From positions 1 through 40,564 of the forward strand of contig JAHHHE010000021.1 of assembly GCA_019359535.1 (NCBI GenBank): 40,564 bases of DNA, given 5' to 3'. Of this stretch, positions 34,094-40,564 are shown in pieces; within the stretch, counting starts at the first letter, position 1; each line of letters opens with the position of its first letter. The position numbers and the translations under genes are program-made. The notes below the pieces were generated by a model, which was given only the letters and a program-made list of their open reading frames with translations, ran no database searches and was not told the origin of the DNA. The stretch is from Gloeocapsa sp. UFS-A4-WI-NPMV-4B04 (lineage in GTDB: Bacteria > Cyanobacteriota > Cyanobacteriia > Cyanobacteriales > Chroococcidiopsidaceae).

Positions 34094-34513
34094 GTAAGTA
34101 GAGGGCTGGCAACAAACTTCGGAGAATACCAATAATACCGTCTTGGCAGAAATGGTTATTTGAAACGCTTTACAAAAATCGCTATCTTTACCGCTTTGCC
34201 AGTACAGTACCATTTGCCGGACAATGGCGCACATGGCAACGCCTGACCCTATCACGTTTGCACGGGTACAACGTTCTTGAACTTGGTTGCGGTCTGGGTG
34301 ACCTGCTAGCAGATATGATTGAGGCAGGTTACAACTGTCGCGCCGTCGAACAGTCAAAAGAAATGGTAGATGCAGCTCGCTCAACCTTAGTAGAACGCTG
34401 CCAAGGTGAACCTAGCTGGATAATTCAGGGGCAGTCTCAGCATTTACCGTTCACCGATGCATCATTTGATAATGTTGTTAGTACCTTTCCTAGCGAATAT
34501 ATCTGCGACCCCA

Positions 34514-35271
34514 GGCGTTGCATAATAGAGATATGAATCAGGGAGAAATCGTCATGCAATGTCCTGACTGTAGCTCCTCCCATATCCGTAAAAATGGGAA
34601 GAACAAAGGTAAGCACGCATCACATCTGTGTCAATTGCGGTCGCCAATTCATCGACCACTACAACCCACCCAAAGGATACTCCCAGGAAGTCAAACGCGA
34701 ATGCTTAAGGATGTACGTTAATGGTTCAGGGTTTCGAGCGATCGAACGAGTCAAAAGCGTGCATCACACGACGGTCATCTATTGGGTCAAACAAGTCGGG
34801 CATCTACTGCCCGATGCTTATGCGCCTGAGACCCAACCCCAGGTCGGAGAACTCGATGAACTGGAAACCTTTGTCGGCTCAAAAAAAACCAAAATCTGGC
34901 TGTGGACAGCGGTCGACCACTTTAGAGCCGGGATACTGGTATGGGTAATCGGAGACCATAGTGCTGAAACATTCACACCATTGTGGAATTTGGTAACCCT
35001 GTGGAACTGCTACTTCTACGTCAGTGATGGAAATCGAGTCTATCCTCTGTTTATCCCTGATGAAGACCACATTGTGAGCAAAACTTACATGACACGGGTC
35101 GAAGGAGAAAACACTCGATTAAGACATTATCTAGCCCGACTGCATCGTCAGACGTTGTGCTACTCAAAGTCAGTAGAAATGCTGGAACACTCAGTTCGGT
35201 TGCTACTTCACTATCTAAAGTTCTGGGAAGTTCCTGTTCCAGCATGATTCATATCTTGATTCAGCAACGCC
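34514..35271 (+). mobile_element. IS1-family insertion sequence, 758 bp
   Basis: The terminal inverted repeats are 34514-34539 and 35246-35271. They share GGCGTTGC at the tips and GATATGAATC at the inner ends, with mismatches between. The element encodes an IS1-type transposase. The exact duplication and clean reading-frame restoration suggest a recent insertion. Confidence 0.9.
34554..35247 (+). pseudogene. IS1-family transposase with a +1 frame break
   Basis: From ATG 34554 the first frame gives MQCPDCSSSHIRKNGKNKGK, the first CxxC half of the IS1 zinc finger. The second half (HHICVNCGRQFIDHYNPP) and the catalytic domain lie in the next frame (open from ATG 34594 to TGA 35247). Catalytic residues are visible as D in GELDELETFV, D in WTAVDHF and the late E in RVEGENTRLRHYLARLHRQT. 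The change of frame near 34611-34620 is +1. Classical IS1 uses a -1 slip, so this looks like a one-base insertion rather than normal recoding. Confidence 0.75.
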
Positions 35272-35600
35272 GCGACCCCAAGACGATCGCCGAAGTTGAA
35301 CGCATACTTAACCCTGGAGGTCGCCTAATTGTTCTCGTTGGAGCAAACCTACTGCCTGTTAATCCTATCCAGTCATTCATGCTCCTGATTCAGATGTTCA
35401 TTTATGGGCCAGGTGTGTTCTTTAAACCTGGCAGACAGAGGTATAGAAAATTTGAGGTAAGCGCGGGCATTACCACTGAGCTTGTCCCTGATACGGAGTC
35501 TGGAAAGCATATTCCACTTGAACAGTATGGGCTTCGTCGCCGATGTGAGCGCGTGTACAATCACCAGTGGGAAGTATATATCGTAACTGGCGAAAAGTAA

Positions 35601-35777
35601 CCGGAAACGTTAGTTAAGTTAGGGCTATATACTCAAGTACCGGACTCTCCTGGGTGTTATACCGCCGATGTGAAACTGATTGACTCTGAAGCGGCACAGA
35701 AATTGATTGAGGATAAGAAACCTCAAGGACGAAAGCCTAACAGCAAGGCAGTGGAGGGAATGTGCTGCGCTACCTGA
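35601..35777 (+). pseudogene. Gene remnant downstream of the methyltransferase
   Basis: The frame runs on from the methyltransferase stop without a start codon. It reads ETLVKLGLYTQVPDSPGCYT, then ADVKLIDSEAAQKLIEDKKP and QGRKPNSKAVEGMCCAT, ending at TGA 35775. It is clearly protein-like, Lys-rich near the end, and of unknown family. The rest of the gap to 35975 should hold the TpsB promoter. Confidence 0.4.
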
Positions 35778-35975
35778 ATTCGGCTTTCATTTTTGCGGTT
35801 GAAAGCGTGTTGCGTGATCTCTCCTACCTACATAGGATAGATTTCTTGCGCTTGCTCCAACTCTTAAAATTTTGGGTTTAACGGTGATAGTAACCAGTTG
35901 TTCGTCTGTGTCAATATAAAACACCGACCTCGTATATTAGCGCAACTTGACCCTAAAAATTAAGGTGAGAAAGAA

Positions 35976-37790
35976 TTGTTCTCTAGATTTATCTTCAATC
36001 ACCGTCAGACCAATTATTGGCTCTATTTCTGTTTAATTGTGCTGATTAACAGTATCCCTAGCAGAGTCTTGGCACAAACAACCAAAGGCTCTATTGTCAA
36101 TAGCACCGCCACTCCAATTTCTCAAATCCCCCCAACGCCACCTCCCCAAGATGTTCTTCCACCTAATGAACCAAGCCTCCCAGTAACTCCAACGCCTGAG
36201 ACTCTGCCACCTCCAGAGGAGTTACTACAGTCACCGCCCCCGACTCCCGCCACGCCATCACCAATTCCAGGTAAAGTTCCTGAAACATTCACGGTTGAAC
36301 GGTTCGATGTAGTTGGCAGTACCGTATTCAGTCCAGAAGAGTTAGACGCTGTACTTGCCCCTTTTACAAAAAGACCGCTCTCATTTGCAGAACTTTTCCA
36401 AGCACGTTCTGCCATTACTCAGCTATACATTGATAATGGTTACATAAGTTCTGGCGCTCTCATTCCCCCTCAAAAAACTTTAGGGGGCGTGGTCACTCTT
36501 CAGGTAGTCGAAGGCGGCTTAGAAGCAATTAATGTAAATGGCACTCGACGGCTGAACCCCGAATATGTGCGCTCGCGCTTGCCCACATCCATTCCTCTAA
36601 ATCAAAATCAGTTGCTAGAAGCATTACAAATACTGCAACTCAACCCTCTAATTGAAGACATTTCTGCTGAATTAGCTGCTGGAACAAGCCCAGAAACAAG
36701 AGTATTAAAAGTCCAAGTGAGTGAGGCGAAGACCTTTAGTAGCCAACTTGTGGCAGATAACGCGCGCTCACCAAGTGTTGGTAGCTTCCGCCGCCGCGCC
36801 CAGATAAACGAGGCCAATTTGCTAGGACTAGGAGATGGGTTGAGTCTTGCCTACAGCAATACCGATGGCAGTAATGGTGTCGATACCAGCTACACCTTAC
36901 CCGTTAACTCTCGTAATGGCACTCTAAGTTTGGCTTATGGTAATACAGAGAGCGATGTGATTGAGCGTCCCTTTAATGCACTCGATATCAATGGTGATTC
37001 TCGCTACTACGAATTAACACTGCGCCAACCACTCTCACAAACCCCCACACAAGAATTTGCCCTTGGTCTGAGTGCTGTTCGCTCTGAAAGCGATATCTCC
37101 TCGTCAGTTCTAGAGGATTTTGGGATTCTCCCTAGTGAACTTTCACCAGGGGCTGATCAAGAGGGACGCACCCGGATCTCAGCCATTCAATTCTTTCAAG
37201 ACTGGACGAAGCGCAGTGGTCGTGAAGTAATTGGGGCGCGATCTGGGTTTAGTCTCGGTATCGGTGCGTTAAATGCCACAGTTAACGAAGATGGCCCTGA
37301 CAGCCGCTTTTTCGCTTGGCGGGGACAGGCGCAGTGGGTACGTCTTTTGGCTCCAGAAACTCTGCTATTAGTTCGTGGTGATGTGCAACTGACTCCTGAT
37401 ACGCTTGTCCCCCTGGAGCAGTTTGGGTTAGGTGGGATAGACAGCGTTCGGGGTTATCGTCAGGATGCTCTACTGACTGATAGTGGCGCATTTGTATCTG
37501 CCGAGGTGAGATTGCCTATTTACCGATCTAAAAAGCGGCAAACAATTTTACAACTCACGCCATTTATTGATGCTGGTACTACGTGGAACAATTTAGGGAG
37601 ACGTAATCGAAATGGCAACACAACAGACCCCAATACTTTAGTTTCGGTAGGGCTTGGTTTACGCTTGCAGTTGAGCGATCGCCTTACCGCTCGTCTAGAT
37701 TGGGGAATTCCTTTGGTTGACCTGTCTATCAGAAAAAGGACATTACAAGAAAACGGTGTCTATTTTTCGATAGTGTCCAGCCCGTTTTGA
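35976..37790 (+). CDS. TpsB / ShlB-FhaC-type outer-membrane transporter
   Basis: The start is TTG 35976 with AAGGTGAG about 6 nt upstream. The product is 604 aa. It has a signal peptide (YFCLIVLINSIPSRVLAQ), a long Pro-rich linker (about 45-98), and POTRA domains at about 103-250 (FTVERFDVVGSTVFSPEELD, YIDNGYISSGALIPPQ, VVEGGLEAINVNG). A 16-strand-type barrel follows, with the VRGY lid-lock motif in GGIDSVRGYRQDAL, and a terminal Phe (VYFSIVSSPF). It would export the TpsA protein across the outer membrane. The matching TpsA gene lies 3.4 kb away on the opposite strand, separated by the glycosyltransferase/methyltransferase pair. Confidence 0.9.
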   Translation: MFSRFIFNHRQTNYWLYFCLIVLINSIPSRVLAQTTKGSIVNSTATPISQIPPTPPPQDVLPPNEPSLPVTPTPETLPPPEELLQSPPPTPATPSPIPGKVPETFTVERFDVVGSTVFSPEELDAVLAPFTKRPLSFAELFQARSAITQLYIDNGYISSGALIPPQKTLGGVVTLQVVEGGLEAINVNGTRRLNPEYVRSRLPTSIPLNQNQLLEALQILQLNPLIEDISAELAAGTSPETRVLKVQVSEAKTFSSQLVADNARSPSVGSFRRRAQINEANLLGLGDGLSLAYSNTDGSNGVDTSYTLPVNSRNGTLSLAYGNTESDVIERPFNALDINGDSRYYELTLRQPLSQTPTQEFALGLSAVRSESDISSSVLEDFGILPSELSPGADQEGRTRISAIQFFQDWTKRSGREVIGARSGFSLGIGALNATVNEDGPDSRFFAWRGQAQWVRLLAPETLLLVRGDVQLTPDTLVPLEQFGLGGIDSVRGYRQDALLTDSGAFVSAEVRLPIYRSKKRQTILQLTPFIDAGTTWNNLGRRNRNGNTTDPNTLVSVGLGLRLQLSDRLTARLDWGIPLVDLSIRKRTLQENGVYFSIVSSPF

Positions 37791-37838
37791 GCCAGGACAG
37801 AGGACTTATTGTCGAGCGAATGCTAAAGATAGTCTTGA

Positions 37839-37991
37839 GCGATCGCGCCAACACTAGCACTGTTTAGTTATAGCCACTGGAATCCAACTGGCCTCGTCAA
37901 AGCAATTGGTCTAGCAGTCAGGCAAGTCAAAGATCAAGAGCGTTACACATTACTATCTGAGCGATTAATGTCTGCTAATACTAGGGGTTAA
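37839..37991 (+). pseudogene. Gene remnant after TpsB
   Basis: A 50-codon frame without a start reads LALFSYSHWNPTGLVKAIGL, then AVRQVKDQERYTLLSERLMS and ANTRG, with stop TAA at 37989. It opens after a stop at 37836. It looks like the C-terminus of a lost protein; the family is not recognised. Confidence 0.35.
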
Positions 37992-38017
37992 CTCTTACGA
38001 TCCTTCAACAGAGCAAT

Positions 38018-38311
38018 TCAGCTAAATGAATCTTCAGGCATTGTTAACCCGGTTGTCTGAGCAGCCACTTGAGCTATCGATTCTCCTCCATAGGGAGAAT
38101 GTGATTCCAGCCATTGAGAAAACTCCTGTTTGATAATTTTGTCATAATTCTCTTGATGCTGCTCCAGCCAATTCGCTACTGTAACTTGACCAATACTTTT
38201 AAGGGTATCAATTACACAAGACCGCTCTAGCGTATTGCATCTGTCACTATTACGAACTTCAAACAACGCCTCCATCAAATTATCCGGACGTTCATCTTCG
38301 AGTATAGTCAT
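38018..38311 (-). CDS. Small soluble protein of unknown function
   Basis: The 97-aa product has AGGAG 7 nt before ATG 38311. It is acidic and helical, with ERSCVIDTLKSIGQVTVANW and LEQHQENYDKIIKQEFSQWL. No membrane segment or known motif was seen. It stands about 80 bp from the next upstream gene in the same direction. Confidence 0.55.
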   Translation of the reverse strand: MTILEDERPDNLMEALFEVRNSDRCNTLERSCVIDTLKSIGQVTVANWLEQHQENYDKIIKQEFSQWLESHSPYGGESIAQVAAQTTGLTMPEDSFS

Positions 38312-38389
38312 CTCGTTTCTCCTAGTGAAGCGATTGTTCCTCTATTTCTATAATGCTCAAGAAAAACTGCTCTCATAAGAGAAATCACA

Positions 38390-39016
38390 TCACCAAATAA
38401 TTCGCTCGTCCAAAGTAAACTCAGCTTGTACTGCCTGTAAGTCGGCGGAAAGGGCACAGAGGTAATCTTGCGCTGACTTATTCTCTCCCGCAGGTAGGGT
38501 TTGGAGAATTGACTGTAGGCAAGCAGTGTTACCCAGCTTCCTAAGCTTGACCCCTGAAATTTCGCACTGTTTCAGGTGAGTGTAAAGTTGCTCAAACAGG
38601 TAATTTCCTAGAGTAAAGAACTCTACGAACTCAAAAACTACTACTCTTGCATCAAATTTCCATATCGGTTCGTGCAGCCAAGCATAACGCGCCGCACCGG
38701 AAATTTTCCAAATCTCCTCGTCCTGAATATAGAACCGCCTCTTGGTCTTGTGAGTAGAACTATTACATAGAATTTCCCCCATATTTTGTTGACAAACTAT
38801 GACTATGTAGCAAAGGTTATCAGTTATATAAGTACCAGCAACAAAGCCACGAAATAAATCCCAAGCGGCTCTAGGTATGGTATTTCCTTCTTGGTTAGTA
38901 GTAAATTTACAAGAGGGGAAAAGTGGGGTATTAACTAGCCTCCATAAGCGTTGCAGTTCGCTCAACCTCGGACTTTTCTGAGGCAAATTCTTTTTGACCC
39001 TGCCATAGTTAAGCAA
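38390..39016 (-). CDS. Protein of unknown function (208 aa)
   Basis: The frame begins with TTG 39016, for which I see no strong ribosome site. The product is mixed alpha/beta with many aromatic residues (RRFYIQDEEIWKISGAARYA, VVVFEFVEFFTLGNYLFEQL) and a helical end (SAQDYLCALSADLQAVQAEF). No signal peptide or known domain was recognised. The frame is long for chance and protein-like throughout. Confidence 0.5.
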   Translation of the reverse strand: MLNYGRVKKNLPQKSPRLSELQRLWRLVNTPLFPSCKFTTNQEGNTIPRAAWDLFRGFVAGTYITDNLCYIVIVCQQNMGEILCNSSTHKTKRRFYIQDEEIWKISGAARYAWLHEPIWKFDARVVVFEFVEFFTLGNYLFEQLYTHLKQCEISGVKLRKLGNTACLQSILQTLPAGENKSAQDYLCALSADLQAVQAEFTLDERIIW

Positions 39017-39183
39017 TGGCTTGAGGGTTAATATGTACTAACGCTCTAGTTCATCTAATTCAACGATTGGTGCTAAAACATAGCTAATAGTAATTTTATC
39101 TAAGGAGTCGTCAAGAAATAACTTTTACAAGTTGGTATTTAAAAATCTGCTTTGAGGCACTTCTAGCTAAATAAACGTCAAGG

Positions 39184-39411
39184 TTATTTCATTACAACCC
39201 CTAATCCCTTTCTTGCTAACTGCTTATAGCGATGATGTCCTGCTCCTGCCCAGCGACGCTGTAAGCTTGTAGTTTTACCAAGATAGAGCAAACTGTTACG
39301 CTCGTCAGTCACAAAATAGATCCCAGAAGTGTTCGGTAACAAAGCGCGTTGGCGCAACGTGCATTGACAAGTCAATGCTACCAAGGCAGGTATATTGTCA
39401 GAGCTTTTCAC
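39184..39411 (-). CDS. Truncated GIY-YIG domain protein
   Basis: The start is GTG 39411. The 75-aa product contains LPNTSGIYFVTDERNSLLYL and GKTTSLQRRWAGAGHHRYKQ, which is the GIY and YLG half of the nuclease domain including the conserved Arg. It ends right after, so the later Glu and Asn of the domain are missing. It may be a degraded homing-type or plasmid GIY-YIG gene, or a minimal protein. Confidence 0.6.
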   Translation of the reverse strand: MKSSDNIPALVALTCQCTLRQRALLPNTSGIYFVTDERNSLLYLGKTTSLQRRWAGAGHHRYKQLARKGLGVVMK

Positions 39412-39482
39412 TGAGGGCAGGTTTAGTTAGTATGTATAAAAAGTAGTAGTATTACATTTTTAATACTTAAACATAGAGTGCG

Positions 39483-40277
39483 CTATAGATTTAGTGATAG
39501 TTGCATCCGCCGAGGAGGTTTAGCATTTTCTGGCAGTGGTTCAGGATGTTCTTGAATAGCAGCACAGTAGCGCGAGTAGGTGCAGCGAGAACAGTGTTCT
39601 CCAGGCAATGCTTCCCACAATTCATCTGTCCGTAACTTGAAGGCAAGTTCACTAATAGTTGTTTCTACTAGCTGCTTGTGCTTTGGGGTGGCATCAAAGC
39701 TGAACTTTTCTCCCGTTCGTAAATACAACAAACTCATCTGCTGCAAACTCTGTTTATATCTTTGTTCCAATGCTAGGTAATACAAACCGATTTGCAGATC
39801 AATTTCGTCGGGCTTAGGCAGTTTGACTTCTTTAGTTGATTTGTAATCAATCAGTTCTAGCCCCGATTCTAGGTAGTCTAGGCGGTCGTATCGTCCAGAA
39901 ATCGCAAATTCTAAGTTTGCTACTTGCAAGCGCCCTTGAATTTTGCCTTCTACTGCTAGGGGTCGGTGCAGGGCTGTTTCACCCGCAATAAATTTGTGGT
40001 AGTAATTTTCTAAAATTTCCTCGCCCTCTGCGACTTGAGCGGGACTTATTGAGCTACAGTGCTGCTGCCAACAGTGGTGAATCCAGTGGATTTCTGGCAG
40101 TGGTTCGGTGTAATTCCAGTCGCGGTAAACCTGAGCGAGAGTTTGATGTAAAGCTGTTCCCAAGGCAGCTGAACCAAAAAAAGCGGCAGTTTTCAACCCT
40201 AATTCGTAGCGAAAATAATACGATTGGGGGCAGCGGTGATACGTCTGGAGTTTACTTGCCGAGAGTTGGTATGCCAT
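39483..40277 (-). CDS. RecB/AddB-like PD-(D/E)XK nuclease with Cys cluster
   Basis: The 264-aa product opens MAYQLSASKLQTYHRCPQSY, the usual start of this group, with C16. H44 (LGTALHQ), E110, D131 (SGRYDRLDY), D144-x-K146 (LELIDYKS) and Q162 (LQIGLYYLAL) give the full RecB-type catalytic set. C229, C232 and C238 near the C-terminus pair with C16 as in the Fe-S clusters of AddB and Cas4-type nucleases. It is a DNA exonuclease involved in repair or in handling of foreign DNA. No cas genes are in the window, so a CRISPR role is not supported. Confidence 0.85.
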   Translation of the reverse strand: MAYQLSASKLQTYHRCPQSYYFRYELGLKTAAFFGSAALGTALHQTLAQVYRDWNYTEPLPEIHWIHHCWQQHCSSISPAQVAEGEEILENYYHKFIAGETALHRPLAVEGKIQGRLQVANLEFAISGRYDRLDYLESGLELIDYKSTKEVKLPKPDEIDLQIGLYYLALEQRYKQSLQQMSLLYLRTGEKFSFDATPKHKQLVETTISELAFKLRTDELWEALPGEHCSRCTYSRYCAAIQEHPEPLPENAKPPRRMQLSLNL

Positions 40278-40564
40278 AAGTCAAGCGCATGGTCTGCCTT
40301 TTGGCTTATCTTACCAATACTTCTAGTAGTGGTCTTGACAAAAAATTACCAAAACTTAATTCTAAAAGCCCTAAAGTTACTCTTCAAATGCTCCTAGCCA
40401 GGATTGCATTAACCTTACTGAAGCCGTTTCTCTGCTCGTTAGGAGTCAGGAAAAAATAACTTGAACATTTACTTAAATAGACCTATGATCAAAGCATGGG
40501 ATCAGGTAGGCATAGTAACCTATGTTGAAAGCGGGCATAGTTGAGGCAATCAAAACAAAGTATG

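Larger units (their letters stand above)
34505..35280. repeat. 9-bp target-site duplication flanking the IS
   Basis: GCGACCCCA occurs at 34505-34513 and again at 35272-35280, directly against the two ends of the element. Nine bases is a usual duplication length for IS1-family insertions. Confidence 0.9.
34132..35600 (+). pseudogene. SAM-dependent methyltransferase split by an IS1-family element
   Basis: The left part reads SWQKWLFETLYKNRYLYRFA then YNVLELGCGLGDLLADMIEA (motif I) and continues to FPSEYICDP. The right part, after the element, reads KTIAEVERILNPGGRLIVLV and continues to TGEK and TAA at 35600. Joining 34513 to 35281 (dropping one target copy) gives one frame with DP-KT at the seam and a complete class I methyltransferase of about 235 aa. 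The frame has no ATG, GTG or TTG between a stop at 34099 and TTG 34258. GGAG (34121) is followed by ATA codons at 34132 and 34135, where a start would be expected. It is non-functional while the element is present. Confidence 0.9.

Noticed and set aside
39483-40277. Cas4
   Set aside because: The Cys and catalytic pattern is shared with RecB/AddB-type nucleases, and there is no CRISPR context in the window.
40522-40564. Possible start of a plus-strand gene at the right edge
   Set aside because: ATG 40522 follows an AGGTAGG site, but only 14 codons are visible, too few to judge.

Overview
The window is cyanobacterial DNA, most likely from a large plasmid or an integrated plasmid-like island. 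The HIP1 octamer GCGATCGC recurs throughout (for example near 1546, 5016, 7089, 12487, 14126, 19389, 20180, 22731, 26169, 33630 and 37676). The group-2 sigma factor, CHAT protease, haemagglutinin-type TPS protein and plant-type carotene-desaturase-like oxidoreductase are also families typical of cyanobacteria. The species cannot be fixed from the sequence. No rRNA, tRNA or CRISPR array was seen.

Region 1 (about 0.1-12.7 kb, all minus strand) is a compact type IV secretion operon read from 12.7 kb downward. In order it holds a sigma factor fused to a pilin-like (VirB2-like) membrane tail, then VirB3-like, VirB4-like ATPase, a small membrane protein, an exported protein in the VirB5 position, a tiny membrane protein, VirB6-like, VirB8-like, VirB10-like, VirB9-like and an exported unknown. 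Most genes overlap or abut and look translationally coupled. No VirB11, VirD4 coupling protein or relaxase is in the window. The sigma-pilin fusion is the most unusual gene here.

Region 2 (12.7-15.9 kb) holds an exported parallel beta-helix protein, an AT-rich 0.87-kb stretch carrying a 62-bp tandem repeat with hairpins, and a GNAT acetyltransferase.

Region 3 (16-24.3 kb) looks like plasmid backbone. Reading down the minus strand it has a group-2 sigma factor, a small HTH-like protein, a PD-(D/E)XK-like protein, a winged-helix replication-type protein, a ParB-like protein with an unusual N-terminus, a DUF4174 protein and a FAD oxidoreductase. On the plus strand are two small ribbon-helix-helix-type proteins, each with its own palindrome upstream. 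One of them is only 55 aa. A pair of 34-bp-spaced iteron-like repeats lies at 24.7-24.9 kb.

Region 4 (25.1-37.8 kb) is an export and signalling module. It has a membrane TPR protein with a cyanobacterial effector-type N-terminal helical/HTH domain, a FecR-like/TPR exported protein, a membrane or periplasmic TPR-CHAT protease, a filamentous-haemagglutinin-type TpsA, and a TpsB/ShlB outer-membrane transporter. Between TpsA and TpsB sit a GT1 glycosyltransferase and a SAM methyltransferase. The methyltransferase is split by a 758-bp IS1-family element with a perfect 9-bp target duplication, and removing the element restores the reading frame.

Region 5 (37.8-40.5 kb) contains gene remnants, two unknown proteins, a truncated GIY-YIG protein and a complete RecB-type PD-(D/E)XK nuclease with the cysteine pattern of an Fe-S cluster.
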